Counted from the stretch's first letter, positions 51,009 through 62,738 are shown. The stretch is DNA of 64,000 nt from Rhododendron vialii (GCF_030253575.1 NC_080559.1:14049001-14113000), one strand, 5' to 3'. The notes: generated by a model not told the origin, from the letters alone. Program-made: numbers and translations.

Positions 51009-51304
51009 TTGATTGGATATCTATGTGATTGAGTGGTAATAAATGGAAGGGTCTTAGAATTTTCCTTTTCTATTTTAGTAGAGCATGTTCTAGCGTAATT
51101 TTAGGCAGATTTGAACTTTTGATTGTTTTCCTTTTTGGTTAAGATCCTAGTAGTTTAAGTATTGTTGTAAGACACAAGGCCAAGGCACTTAATTTTCCAT
51201 CTTCAATAATATTTCTCTTGAGAGTCATTTCTCATTCTGGTGGATTCCAGTCCCTTGGACTCAGGAATTAAAGAACTCGTTTCCGACCTGCGTCATTTAA
51301 TTTA

Positions 51305-51918
51305 CCCACATTTTAAATGCTCACTTTTTTGTGTTACGGCTCTGATTTTTATATAACTGATTTTATGTCATGAATTTGAAGATTTTTTGTTTGTGGCAAT
51401 TAAAATTGTGAAAATAGAAAGTTAGACATTTAGCGTGCGATTGAATGTTCAATTAAGTCACAAGGCAGGTAGTTACGTGATTTAACTAAAACTGACGCGG
51501 ACACGCAATACAACATTGATACTCCGACAAACAATTCAAAATTTGGAGGCCATGACACCACAATTTGGCTCAAGATAAGTAGTATTTTCCAAACAAAGAG
51601 AAAAAGACTAAGTGCTTCCATAAGTGAATTTGGTTTTCAAATATTTAACAAAACTTGCTTAATTTTATCACTTGCCCGTTTTACAAGATCAATTGAATAG
51701 TTTGTTTAGTTCTATAATGACCCGCCCTAGGAGGGTTAGCATAATCTGTCTCAATGAAAATTAAATATCATCCATAATAAAGCATTTACCACAAACACAA
51801 GACAAAGTCGACTAAGTATATTACAACTAGCTTCTAAGTCAAAATAAACAAAGGAGAGCTATACAAGATGGGTTACACGTTCACAAGTCCATATGTTAGA
51901 AACTTCTCTCCAAAAATA
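51305..51918. other. Intergenic, no gene seen
   Basis: AT-rich sequence. A TATAATGACCCGCCCTAGG phrase at about 51713 is like LTR ends of chromovirus elements, but nothing further supports it. Confidence 0.4.
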
Positions 51919-52133
51919 CTCTTTTCGTCTCAAATTTTTTGTCCAATCCGCAAAACGGAGTGTTAAAAATAATGCAATGTTTTCAAGAAAAAATTCAAAC
52001 TTTTTTCACAAATTAAAAATACTCATTGATATCTAGTAAGTTGTTGAAAAACTTTTGATTTTTTCTTGCAAAAATTGTATTATTTTTAACACTCCGTTTT
52101 GGAGACGGAATAGAGAATTTGGGACGGAGGAAG
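51919..52133. mobile_element. Stowaway-like MITE, 215 bp
   Basis: The right end, reverse complemented, is CTTCCTCCGTCCCAAATTCT, close to the Stowaway consensus CTCCCTCCGTCCC. The left end CTCTTTTCGTCTCAAATT is a decayed match. TA dinucleotides flank both ends (51917-51918, 52134-52135). Internal arms carry ACGGAGTGTTAAAAATAAT and its complement. Tc1/mariner-type, non-autonomous. Confidence 0.8.
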
Positions 52134-52412
52134 TATGTCACAATATTAAGGCCAGAAAGAAAACCAAGTCAACTCTCATCTCAACTCCTAAAATCTGTCA
52201 AACCAGTAGTGGACCAAAACTTTACCCCATTCACCTGAACGGGCTTCTAACAAGCCACCCCATTTTTGTCTCCCTTTATCTGTGTAGGTTCATCACATGT
52301 CAAACCCTATCCACATAAGTATATTTTTAAGTGAAGTACCCAAAATACCCCACCTTTATTACTCCCAGAAAGAGATGCACAGAAATATCCTTGCCTCCGA
52401 CGACGTTCCCAT

Positions 52413-52785
52413 CTTGACCCCCCCTAATGAGTGCTTGGCCTGCGTCTTTTAGTCCCTCTCCTCTGGCAACCGGAAACGGTGCTCCCTCGGCTGCCACCGG
52501 TGGCCGCCTCTCCCTCTGCTCACTCTGACATGCTCTCCGCGATTCCTTGCCTCTTCACTCGATTCGACACGGTGACGAAACTCGTTCTGAAATGCAATCG
52601 GAAGTCGAGCATCGGGGGCGACAGTCTCGTGCTTATCTTGCTTCATTGCTAGAACCTCACTCGTTTGAAGCTTTGTGCTTGCCATGAGCTGACCGACGCC
52701 GGTCTGGCGATGTTTGCTCGGAACTGTAACGGGCTGAAGAAGTTGTCGTGTGGATCGTGCACGTTTGGGGCCAAAGGTTTTGTTT
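52413..52785 (+). pseudogene. F-box protein pseudogene, SKIP2/VIER-F-box-like
   Basis: Translation gives NECLACVF, a TAG stop, SLSSGNRKRCSL (F-box), a frameshifted segment, then DMLSAIPCLFTRFDTVTKLV, another TAG after ILLHC, and NLTRLKLCACHELTDAGLAM plus FARNCNGLKKLSCGSCTFGA (first leucine-rich repeats). Intact family members are E3 ligase subunits of about 500 aa; only the N-terminal quarter is present. The GC content is higher than around it. No intron, so a truncated copy of an intronless gene. Confidence 0.82.
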
Positions 52786-52859
52786 TGAATTGATTCTAAT
52801 TAGTTTTTTTTCTTTTTCCGGTCATTAAAAATTTGTAAAGGTTTAGTTGATTTTTATTA

Positions 52860-53392
52860 AGCCACGTTTTCTTAAACTTAATTTAAATTTGTGAGTTTTG
52901 TTCTAATTTGAATTTTTTTTTCTCATTTTTTAGTTTTGTGCCAAATTTTTGTAGGTTATGATTAATCTCGACGAGAGGAATTGAAAAACTAAAATTTTGG
53001 CACTTTTACCCAAGTATTTTGAGAAATAACCAATTTTTAGCAAAAGAATGATATTTTTGCATTAAAAAGTGGTTGGGAAAATGACGGCTAATGACGTGTT
53101 TTAATAATTAATACCTATCAATGACATTTTCAGCATTAACAAATATTCTTAGCTTGTCCTTGGCGGATATTAATTATCAAAACACGTTATGGTCTGTCAT
53201 TTTCTCAAAGTGGTTATTCTAAAAATACTTGGGTAAAAGTAAAAAAAAATTTACTTTCCGATTCCTCTCACCAAGACGATTCAATAGACCACAAAAGTTT
53301 GGCGCAAAACTAACAAATGAGAAAAAAATTCAAAAAAGGACAACTTTCAGATTTAACTTAAGTTTAAGTTAAGTTCAAGAGAACGGGGTCCA
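52860..53392. repeat. Fold-back element, CTCGACGAG family, copy 2, about 530 bp
   Basis: Almost the whole element is one imperfect palindrome. Left: TTTGTGCCAAATTTTTGTAG, TTAATCTCGACGAGAGGAAT, CACTTTTACCCAAGTATTTT, AATGACGTGTTTTAATAATT. Right, reverse complemented, gives the same order with scattered mismatches. It directly follows the F-box pseudogene and has no ORF. Confidence 0.85.
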
Positions 53393-53459
53393 TGGGGTAT
53401 ATCCATATATGTGTATGTATTATTTGGTTTATTTATTTTCCCGTGATCGTGGGGTTCGT

Positions 53460-53930
53460 TGTGGAGGGTGTGAAATGTGTTTTTTGAATTTGTGAATTCT
53501 TCATTTGAGGACGTGAATTCTATTTTTGAAAAGGCGTTAATTCTTCATTTTGCTATGAATTTTGTCTTTTTCAAAGGCATAAATTCTTCATTTGGCTATG
53601 AATTTTGTGTTTTTTGAACTTGTGAATTCTGTCTTTTGCAAATGTGTGAATTATTTACTTGGGTATGAAATTGTCTCTTTTTGGAACATGTGAATTTTGC
53701 ATCTTGGGACATGTGAATTATGCATTTTAGAGATGTCAATTTTAAAAGGGGTTTGAATTATGGGGGGTGTAAATCAGTTGCCGTATTGACTAACCGCGGT
53801 ATTCGAACTGTAACCTTGACTTACTGCACCTTCTCTTTGATTTCCCTCGACCTGTTACTGCTACTGGCTCCCGGAACTGCCGTCCAACCAAAGTGGAAGG
53901 CGGAAAGCAGAATGAGGGGTGTGAATTCTG
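53460..53930. repeat. Degenerate tandem repeat, GTGAATTCTTCATTTG type
   Basis: A motif of about 20-45 bp, GTGAATTNTTCATTTTG with variants, recurs at least ten times to about 53730. Its complement resumes after the inserted element, at 54715-54800 (AATTCACACATCCAATAATT). Confidence 0.75.
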
Positions 53931-53934
53931 AATT

Positions 53935-54711
53935 GGGAAAAATTCAAAATACCCCCCAACCTTTACACCAAAATTCAATTAGACTCTCAACCTTCTAAAA
54001 ATTTCAATTTTACTCCCAACGTTATCTTCCGTTAATCAAAATATCCCCTTCTGTCCGAATGACTAACGGATTTCATTAAAGGCTCCGTTAAATATCGTCC
54101 CGATCGAATTTTGATGATCCGAGCCGCTTAATGTGATTAGAACGTGATTTTAAGGGTACTCGCGAGAAATCAGCAAAAAAAATGACCGAAAATGACTTTT
54201 TCTGAACATTTTTTTATTGAATATAATAATCACATTGAGCAAAGCAAAATCCGGATGTTCGGACTTGAACAAAATTCGAATCGATCCACACCTCCCATTT
54301 TCCAATCGAATTTCGATGATCCGAGCAGTTCGATGTGTTCAAAACATGATTTTAAGGGTACTCGCTTGAAATCAGCAAAAAAAAATGAACGGGAATGGCT
54401 TCATCTGAACAGTTTTTTATTGAACTATTTGATAAAAAACTGTTCAGATGAAGCCCTTCCCGTTCATTTTTTTGCTGATTTCTCGCGAGTACCCTTAAAA
54501 TCACATTTTGAACACATTGAACGGCTCGGATCATCAAAATTTGATCGGACGGTATGTAACGGAGTTTTTAACGAAATCCGTTAGTCATTCGGACAGAAGG
54601 AGGCGTTTGATTAACGGAAGATATCGTTGAGAGTAAAATTGAAGTTTTTGAAAGATTGGGAGTCTAATTTAATTTTGTTGTAAAGGTTGGGAGGTATTTT
54701 GAAATTTTTCC
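53935..54711. mobile_element. Mutator-like MITE, 777 bp, with long inverted repeats
   Basis: The ends GGGAAAAATTCAAAATACC and (reverse complemented) GGAAAAATTTCAAAATACC start inverted repeats of about 190 bp. The flanking nonamers TTCTGAATT and TTTTGAATT match 8 of 9, as for MULE insertions. The centre holds three half-units of the palindromic core (GATGATCCGAGC, TTTTAAGGGTACTCGC, GAAATCAGCAAAAAAAATGA) also present at 18698-18996. The translated arms look like small proteins, but this is an artefact of the palindrome. Confidence 0.8.
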
Positions 54712-55304
54712 TTTTGAATTCATACCTCCAATAATTCACACCCCGAAAAATTTACACCTATAAAATTCACACATCCAATAATTCACACATTCAAGAATTC
54801 TGTAAAAAGGCAAAATAAAAATTATGCAAAAGATCAAAATTGTAAAAGCACCTTTAGAAAGGGCTTGGATGGGAGAGCACTTACAAAAGGGAGTCCGAAT
54901 GGAATCCAAACAAAAAATAGGACCGGTTAGGAATTTCCCCCAGAACATAAGAAGCAAATACGTTCTTTCGTAATTGATTTTACACTCTCGTTCGTTGATT
55001 TTACTTCTTCCAATCAATGTTTTCCATTTTGCATTTCAAAATAAGTATTTAAAAAATAAGAATCTATTTTCAAGCTTAAAAATAGTGGATTTATAAAAAT
55101 ATTTTTTCAGTATTTTGTGATAGGGTTTGATAAATCTTATCGAGATCTTTCAAATAAGATCTATATTGTATATTTTTTAAATTTCGATAAACCTATTATT
55201 TTTTAGTTTAAAAATTATAAATAAATCCTTATTTTTTAAAGGGTAAACTGGAATACTGCCATGAAAAAGGTAAAGCTAAACAAAGTAAAAACTTCACTAT
55301 AGTA

Positions 55305-55540
55305 TTCCATCCGTCCCAATTTACTTGTCATTTTTTAGAGTTCGTGCAACTTTTCAATTAATTATATCTTGTAATTTATAATGTTTTAGGTGATTTCAAA
55401 AATATTGAATTATAGAACAAATCGAGATCTATCAAATAAGATCTATATTAGATAAAAAATTAATTACCATTTTAAAGATATAACTAATTTTTTAATCCAA
55501 TTAAAATAGAACTGAGATAAACAAATTGGAACGAAAGAAG
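55305..55540. mobile_element. Stowaway-like MITE, 236 bp
   Basis: The left end TTCCATCCGTCCCAATTTAC and right end reverse complemented CTTCTTTCGTTCCAATTTGT match the Stowaway consensus, with TA on both sides (55303-55304, 55541-55542). It is about 170 bp upstream of the start codon of the DUF455 gene. Confidence 0.8.
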
Positions 55541-55682
55541 TACTTTATTTTCAGAAAGGACAAGAAGATAATTTCACCTACGAAACTCACCTAAACAATT
55601 GAACCGGAGGAGTACTTTATTGGAACATCATTTATTTTGTGGGTAGTGATTTTCACGCTCCTTCGGCACTTGAAAAATTTCT

Positions 55683-55685
<3 letters not shown>

Positions 55686-55713
<28 letters not shown>
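55686..55713. repeat. (GA)n run abutting the DUF455 start codon
   Basis: A GAGAGA run of 28 bp ends at the ATG at 55714. Such GA-rich 5' leaders are common in plants and may bind GAGA-type factors; regulation is inferred. Confidence 0.85.
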
Positions 55714-55716
<3 letters not shown>

Positions 55717-58575
55717 GGCGACACAGAAACTCTGGTAGCGGCGGCGCTCCGAGTACTGAACACGGCCGACCCAGTTGACAAGGCCCGACTCGGTGACGAA
55801 GTGGCCACGAAATGGCAACAAGGTCTCATCACCGTACCCTACGACCCTTCCCTAGACTTCTCCGTACCAGATCGCCCCTCCAGGCTCTCCAATGTAGACG
55901 ACTTCCATTCCATTCCACACCTGTTTGATAAAATGTTTCAATGACTTGCTCATATCTATTTTGAGCTTTCATTTGATTTTGTATGCGCATATACAATTTA
56001 TGTGTAGTTACGGCTGATAAACGAACCCAGCTACACGATTTCGAGGTCGGGTCCATTCGCTAAAAGCTCGTTCAGATCGGTTTGTTATATAATCAAACCA
56101 ACCTTGGACATTGTTTCGAAGCTTGTTAAGTTTCAAACATAGCTTGAACCAGCTAGTACTCACCTCGTTCAACTTATGATGCGTAAAAACTTCAAGCTAC
56201 TCGAGATTGGCTTGTTTTTGGCTCGATTAAAGCTCGTTCGAGATCGGTTTATCTCATAAACAAGCTAACTTGAACATGTTTTTGAAGCTTGTTAAGTTTT
56301 CAAACCAAGCTTGAGCAACTAATTGCTTGACTCGTTTATCACTCCCATGTGTAATGGTTTTATATATGAATGTGATTGATACAGGTGAAGCTGGTGCCAC
56401 CCAGTCTTATGCCCAAGCTTGGGAAAGCGGGTAGCTTGCAGAGCAGACAAGCCATTGTGCACAGTCTTGCGCATACTGAGAGCTGGGCAATTGACTTGTC
56501 TTGGGTAATGGGTATCCGTTCAACTCTTTTCTTCTATATGCAAATGCCCTACTTTTGGAATTGATTGGGTTTATTTAGTTAATGTGATGTTTTTTTTTTT
56601 TACTTGGGATTCAACGAGGGGATAATAATTCATGTCTGGTTGGACACATTACATGTTAGAATGTGAACCGTAGCCTTTATTAATTTGTGTAAGTTATAGA
56701 TTCAACTCCGCACTTCCAATTCCAAGAAAGTGGAGTCGGTTTCAAGGGTTGTAAAATTGAAGGTTGTTACATGGGCCTTCCGATTGCCTCAACCAATGTT
56801 GTTTTAAGTAACGTTTTAGGTGTTTCTAAGTTCTATAGTCTGCAGGTTGATGTAATTACTGTTTTTTTTTTATTTTTTGCCAACATTGTATACATTAGTA
56901 TGAGTTAGTGGTTAGAAGTTAGTATTAAAGGGAGGGAGGGACTCAAACCCCACACCTCATGCATGCCAACTGGGGGGGGAGAACAATTAGTGTTGGGTTG
57001 TGGATTACATGTTAGAATGTGAACCGTAGGTTGTATTACTTTGTAAGTGAGAGATTCAACTCTGCACTTCCAATTCCAAGAACTTGGAGTCGGTTGCCTA
57101 CGCACCGTTTATCATTTAGTTGTATTAAGAGCCACACGGGTTGTAAAACTGAAGGTTGTTACATGGGCCCTCCGATTGCCTCAACCAATGTTGTTTTTAA
57201 GTTTCGTTTTAGGTGTTTTTAAGTTTCTATAGTCTGCAGGTTGATGTAGTTACTAGTTAACAGCATCATTGTGCTAACCCCCATTGATGTATATCGTCGT
57301 GGCAAAAAAAAAAAAAAAAAAAACATTCTGACTCTGGTTCTCAACCACTTCTAGGATATAATTGCGCGTTTCGGAAAGCAGGAGGCAATGCCAATAGAAT
57401 TCTTCACTGATTTCGTAAAAGTTGCTCAAGATGAAGGTCGACACTTTTGCCTCCTTGTAGCACGACTTGAAGAGCTTGGTTCCTTCTATGGAGCATTGCC
57501 AGCTCATGATGGTCTATGGGACTCCGCTACTGCCACTTCTAAGGACCTGCTAGCACGGTTGGCAGTTGAACATTGCGTTCATGAGGTGGGTTTGATTTGT
57601 TTGAATTTCTCTAACTTTGCTTCCTTCGTGAGGACAAAAATGGCAGTAATAGATATTATACGGAGGTCATACCTTTCGAGGTTTAGTCATATTCGGATGC
57701 GTTGCTATTTCACATTTCTTACCATCTAAGAGATTTAACTGAAGTAATTACATCAAATATTGTTGCTGAAAAACATTGATCACAATTAACCAACGGGGTG
57801 CACTCAGATGGCCAGACTCCTGAGCCCTCGCATCTCACTAGCAGATCAAGGGTTCAACTCGTCATACGTGGAGGCTTCTATTCCTCTTTCAGAATTATAT
57901 GGTGTTTGTTAGGCTTATGTTTTTTTTCTTGTGTTAGACTTTCTTATATAGTTGATGTCCAGCTTGATCTTATTTTCATTATGCTCATAAATTCTCACTT
58001 ACCGCTTCAATACGTAAGATGCATTGTGAATTGTTGAAGTGGCCTCCCCGGAGTCCAAAGAGTCTTTTTTAATCATGCAGTAGACTTGCATAGTTGTGGA
58101 TCATAAAAACAAAGTCGATGCACACAAATATTGTATTTGATAAGCTAGAACATCTATTTTCACGAGGTATTTAATTTGACAACTTGACAGAGTTTAAAAA
58201 CAGGCTAGAGGGCTCGACGTGTTGCCCACAACAATTTCACGTTTCCGCAACGGAGGTGATAACCAAACTGCTGATTTGCTGGAGAATGTAATCTACCCAG
58301 AAGAGATTACCCATTGTGCTGCTGGAGTAAAATGGTTCAGGCACATTTGTTTGAGGTCTAGATGTCTAGTTTCAGCCCCTCAAGAAGTCGGAGCTGGTGA
58401 AAACAATTCCATGATGGAGGAGACCGATGAGGTGATTCACAGATTTCATGCAATAGTGAGAACGTACTTCAGGGGCCCACTGAAGCCTCCTTTTAATGAA
58501 GCAGCTAGAAAGGCTGCTGGATTTGGCTCTGAATGGTACGAACCTCTTGCAACAAAAGAGGTCAACCCAGAATGA
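55714..58575 (+). CDS. DUF455 ferritin-like protein, 300 aa
   Basis: Four exons: 55714-55893, 56385-56504, 57355-57585, 58204-58575; total 903 nt, all junctions in phase 0. It begins MGDTETLVAAALRVLNTADP. Conserved segments are LMPKLGKAGSLQSRQAIVH; AHTESWAIDLSW; FFTDFVKVAQDEGRHFCLL; LAVEHCVHEARGLDVLPTTI; YPEEITHCAAGVKWF; and FRGPLKPPFNEAARKAAGF. Glu and His in HTES, DEGRHF, EHCVHEA and EEITH are spaced as carboxylate-bridged metal ligands of four-helix ferritin-like proteins (known for this Pfam family, which includes bacterial homologues). No targeting sequence is obvious. The reaction is unknown; the family may be tRNA or metabolite hydroxylase-like, but that is inference. The GA-rich leader is noted separately. 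Confidence 0.9.
55960..56345. repeat. CTCGAGC/AAGCTTG-rich dispersed repeat in DUF455 intron 1
   Basis: Repeated words TTTCGAAGCTTGTTAAGTTT and GCTCGTTCGAGATCGGTTT recur twice across about 390 bp. It resembles the interior of the 28979-29623 element. Confidence 0.6.
56638..57256. repeat. Two-copy direct duplication in DUF455 intron 2
   Basis: Copy 1 (about 56643-56862) and copy 2 (about 57005-57256) share ACATGTTAGAATGTGAACCG, CACTTCCAATTCCAAGAA and TATAGTCTGCAGGTTGATGT. They are separated by about 140 bp. Copy 2 carries about 30 bp not in copy 1. No coding content. Confidence 0.88.
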
Positions 58576-58789
58576 TGCTTTTTTTTTGTTTGTTCTAGAT
58601 GTAGGAAGAGCAGCATAGTTTGATTGATGATAAAGAGATTGTTTCATATGTTTTACTCTGCTGTAATAAGGCAAAGACATTTCTTCATTTTGAAGTAAGT
58701 TTTTAATGTCATCACATATTGATAACATCATCAAACACCGTTTCGTGGTTGTTTTCAGAATTACCGAAAATGAAAAGGGAGATTCAGTT

Positions 58790-59061
58790 AGCAATCCGTT
58801 GCAAACAAATTTTGGGTCAATAAGTCCATTGAACAAATTCCTAATGTGCGAGTCCACACCAGCAAGATCTTTCATTTGCTACTCAAGCACACCAGAGCCG
58901 CCATCCTCCTCTCATGCAATTCGTTGTCCTGCATTTTCTCTCAAGATCTTTGCATCCCTTCCGTCTATTGGTGGCGATTGCAGGCTGAGCTTGCTCTGCT
59001 CCTCCGCTGCTGGCCCTGCCACATTTGCTCCCCGCTGTGGAGAAGCCAATTCCAGCGCCAT
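58790..59061 (-). pseudogene. Unrecognised coding relic between DUF455 and E2 genes
   Basis: On the minus strand from an ATG at 59061 the frame reads MALELASPQRGANVAGPAAE, then LQSPPIDGRDAKILRENAGQ, a TGA, EEDGGSGVLE, a TAG and QMKDLAGVDSHIRNLFNGLI. Two in-frame stops in an otherwise protein-like acidic sequence suggest a decayed gene or retrocopy. I do not recognise the family. Confidence 0.5.
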
Positions 59062-60068
59062 CTTGTTGCCGGAGTGATGAGACCAAGAAAAGGATAGCAT
59101 TTGCATGTGGCATCATGTGACTCTTGTTCTCTGGCAAATTTTTGGAGTGACCCGGCACAGCCCATGACCGTGCTCTATGTTGGCTGACGATGCAGCAAAA
59201 AGCGTGACAAGTCACCAGAAGTTCGGGAAAACCCTCAGTAGATAATCAAGTATCGTCTCAATTCATCTATAACTCTGCATCCGATCCCATGGCAACAATA
59301 TTGGAACTAGGATGGTTATATGGCAATTGGAGACACTTGTAGAAAGAGTTTCCCGGAGTTCTATATGTGTCATCATTGGGTACTTTCAAAGTTTCACGTG
59401 GAATTACTAATGTAATTCTCCCGACCAATGAATATTTGCATCACACCAGTCCGATCATCCCTTGTCTCCTAACATCCAAACAAAAGTTCATATTGAGTCT
59501 CATTAATCTTGGTTCAGATTTGTTCAACTGCACTTCGTTATTCCAAATATATATTCCAAATATATATAACGGGTTAACCGACGAGTACAATATATATATA
59601 AACGATGTGCACATTATTTTTCTGTTGTAAAAGAATGCCTAGTTAAATTTATCAGTTCGAATACAACAAACACTGGAGCACATGTATTTATCAAATCAAG
59701 ACAAATACATTTTTTGCTGCTCTTATTTCCTTATAGAAGACATCAAAACTGCAGCATAGTTTTCTAGGAAAATATTCCTTACACAAGGAATCTACAACAG
59801 AGCATACTATCTTCAAGCAGAATAATACGATAATTAGACAATATGATAAATATCATGTGAACCTGAATTCAACATATTCTTTAAAATCTGTTCATCTCGT
59901 GAAACAGATAGGACCAAATGAATCAGGGAGGGGAAAAAATACAATCAACCCAACGGGCGCGAAACTATGCCTGGGAATGGAGGAAAAAACCAATCGGCTT
60001 TGATGACGGAAAATTCATTATTGTTGTGTTCCAAGAGTTAGTAGAATTTGAGGTCTTTGCTCATTTCA
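59062..60068. other. Intergenic between converging genes
   Basis: Includes the probable 3' UTR of the E2 gene (minus strand, ending somewhere in 59640-60068). I see no further gene. An AT-rich palindromic stretch occurs near 59545-59605. Confidence 0.5.
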
Positions 60069-62172
60069 TTACAACAGAAGTCTTCGGATGTCACTGAAGT
60101 TTGAACGTAAAGCAGAGAGGAACGCACCTGCAAAACAAATTTGCATCGACCTCAAGTGCCAGAAATAATTAAGGTTTTTGAATTGAATTACAAGGGACCT
60201 CAAAGACAACGATCCTTGGGAAGGTAGGCAAGTCTTAAAGGATGAGGGGACCCCATGGTGCGCCAAAGTACTACGGAGACCTCAGTGGAGTCCACCTCAA
60301 GCCCATCAAGGTTTACCGAGAAGATCATTCATACAAAATCGGGTACCAATATCTGATTAAACTACCTTTTGGAAAAAAATATGCCCAATGGATCCTACAA
60401 AATGAACAGTTCAGAAAACAATAAAGGGCTCAAGGTAGACCCTACCAAGTGCACTACAGCCTTGTAGAACTTTGGCCAGTATAGGGAGTCCCCAAATCTG
60501 GTCATGTATGGCCACATCCAAAGGGGGAAAAAGCAAACACAGAAAACAATGGAAAACCTTGGTTCACTACTCATCACATTGAAATATACAGAGTTACAGG
60601 AAAAGACAACTTTTAGAATTTAGAAGTATTATAGATGTTGATGCAATGTTCTGATAGAAGTGATTGGGAAGGGAAGTGCAGGTAATGTGGGTAGGGAAGA
60701 CGAGAACGAGAAGAGCAATTCTTCCTTAAATTACCTCTGGAAAAGTGGCAAGCCTAAGAAGCCCGAGGAAAGGAAGAACAATATTTTCTTAATTGATTAT
60801 AGTGATACAGTAAAAGCACAAATTTACCGTTTCTTAGATGCTCAACAAAATTGGTAATGACTAACTTCTCCTGCTAAACCTTCCAACTTTGGAGGTGAAC
60901 AAAACTATAAATGGGTGGCCTTTCATCAGCCCTCTAAATGCAGCGCAAGTAAAGTAAGGGTAACTAAGGTAGAATCTTGTTATGGGTTGAGTTACCCTTC
61001 ATATTGAACATTCCTGATTCATGAGGTCAAAGTACCCTACCCACTTATGCCAACTTGGCAACTCACAATGATACCTGAGTGTTTGGATAGCAAGTTAGCA
61101 ACCAGTCCATATGGGATTTATACTGGAACTATGTGATTTAAATCTTCCGAGTCTGGAAATTAATTTAAGTCTTGCTTACCTCCAACTTTGCCATCAAAAA
61201 CACGATGATCCGCAGACAACGTTAAACTCATTTTTGTGACAACTGAAGGCCTCTCGGTTCCTGGACATAGAGTAATACAAGTGAGAACTTAAACAAAAAA
61301 TGCAATTTCTCAATGGTATAGTACAATTAATAAAGCATATGGTGTAACATTACCATCACTTCCAACAACTGGTTCCACAACTTCATTGCCCCTGCCAACA
61401 GCAAGAATACATGCCTGCAAGAAATGATTGACCAAGTTACATTTGAGATACTGATTTCACCCACCTCTCGAACCCTTGTCTTGGTTTTATGTCAAAGAAA
61501 TTATTTGGACACAAGTGGAATCGTAGAGTAGTTAAAAATGTGTTTAAAGGTGTTATATAATAAGAAGTGGTGAAAGTGTTCCTGTGCTGTGTTTGTGTTT
61601 TTCAGTTAATAGTGAATCTGTGCTCCAATGAATGTGTTACAGGGTATGTTATCCACAAAAATGTCTTCCAAAAAAAGGTATAAAGATAAGGAAGGTACAA
61701 GATATAATATTTGACGAATTCAAGTAAGATACTAACACACATCAACATCACCCACTAACACACCCGCAAACAAACTAGGTAACACATCACATGGAGCATA
61801 AAATGAAGTCACTAGCTAAATATTCCTGAACATCTTACACTCGTACACAACTTGGCATGTGTTGTGATAGCCCGTGCATGCATGCATGCAGGAGCGGGGG
61901 GGGGGGGGGGGGGGGTGGGTGGGGGTTACCTGTGGAGGATTAATTATTGCACAAAAGTTGTCCACTGGAAACATTCCAAGGTTCGAGATGCTGCAAACAA
62001 GTTATCGGAAGTTTATCCAGAGATGACAGCTAGCCCCATTTCACTTCCAAAAGGAGGAAATGAAAGAAAATTATGTAAGGAAGTTTTCACATTGTATTCA
62101 CCTGAAAGTGCCACCTTGAAATTCGTTGGGAGTAAGCTTCCCTGATCGTGCCTTTGCGGCTAGTTCCTTGAC
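60069..62172 (-). CDS. Dihydrolipoyl acetyltransferase (pyruvate dehydrogenase E2), C-terminal 110 aa, gene runs off right edge
   Basis: Exons from 5': 62172-62102, 61990-61930, 61414-61354, 61260-61180, 60127-60069; 333 nt, all in frame, stop at 60069-60071. The protein reads [76 protein letters not shown] and ends [19 protein letters not shown] contains the HxxxDG active site of E2 acyltransferases, which move acetyl from lipoyl to CoA. The lipoyl, subunit-binding and N-terminal catalytic parts lie beyond 64000. The [12 protein letters not shown] ending fits the mitochondrial form At3g52200 (LTA3) as I recall. At3g52200 and the cap methyltransferase gene adjoin in Arabidopsis. Confidence 0.9.
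61896..61915. repeat. Homopolymer G20 near a splice donor
   Basis: Twenty G on the plus strand, then TGGGTGGGGG, end a few bases from the donor of the exon 61930-61990. On the transcribed (minus) sense it is a C run within the intron. Confidence 0.9.
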
Positions 62173-62738
62173 CTAAATTCCAGAAATCACCCAAGAATAA
62201 GAAATTATGAGAAGGAAGCTTTGGACATGGCTTTACTTACTTCCCAGAATTTAATCAAGAGACAATCCTACGAAAGGCTAGAAATATTACTGATACCTAA
62301 AACTACTTGAAGTTCAATCAGCTACTCTTGTTGCAGTTTCCATATTAGTTAAGACAAAAGACAAATAATATGATGACAATGATGAGTCAACTCCCAAACA
62401 GAGGCTGCAATGGTTCCTAATGTCCAGTTGCTAAATGATCTTTAGATCACAATAAACTGCAAGAATTTCAACCATCACTTGATGTCTAATGGTGAGCAAT
62501 CTCTTTTAGGAGATTGAAACCAGAGCTGCATAACCTCAAGCTATTAAAGCCTGAAGACGGTAACATATACACCAGTGCGCAATGATGACTTCGTAAGCTA
62601 CTACTTGGTAGTAAAAAGTTAGGGCTGCACCTAACTTCTGTACGCACAAGAATACTAAGATATGAAGTTAGAGGGTACCACAAAGAATCCCCATCCCAAA
62701 CAATTGAGAATATCTTCCTCTCATCACCAGGAGCCATG

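Noticed and set aside
57798-57905. SINE-like box B (GGGTTCAACTC) in DUF455 intron 3
   Set aside because: No clear box A, tail or target duplication.
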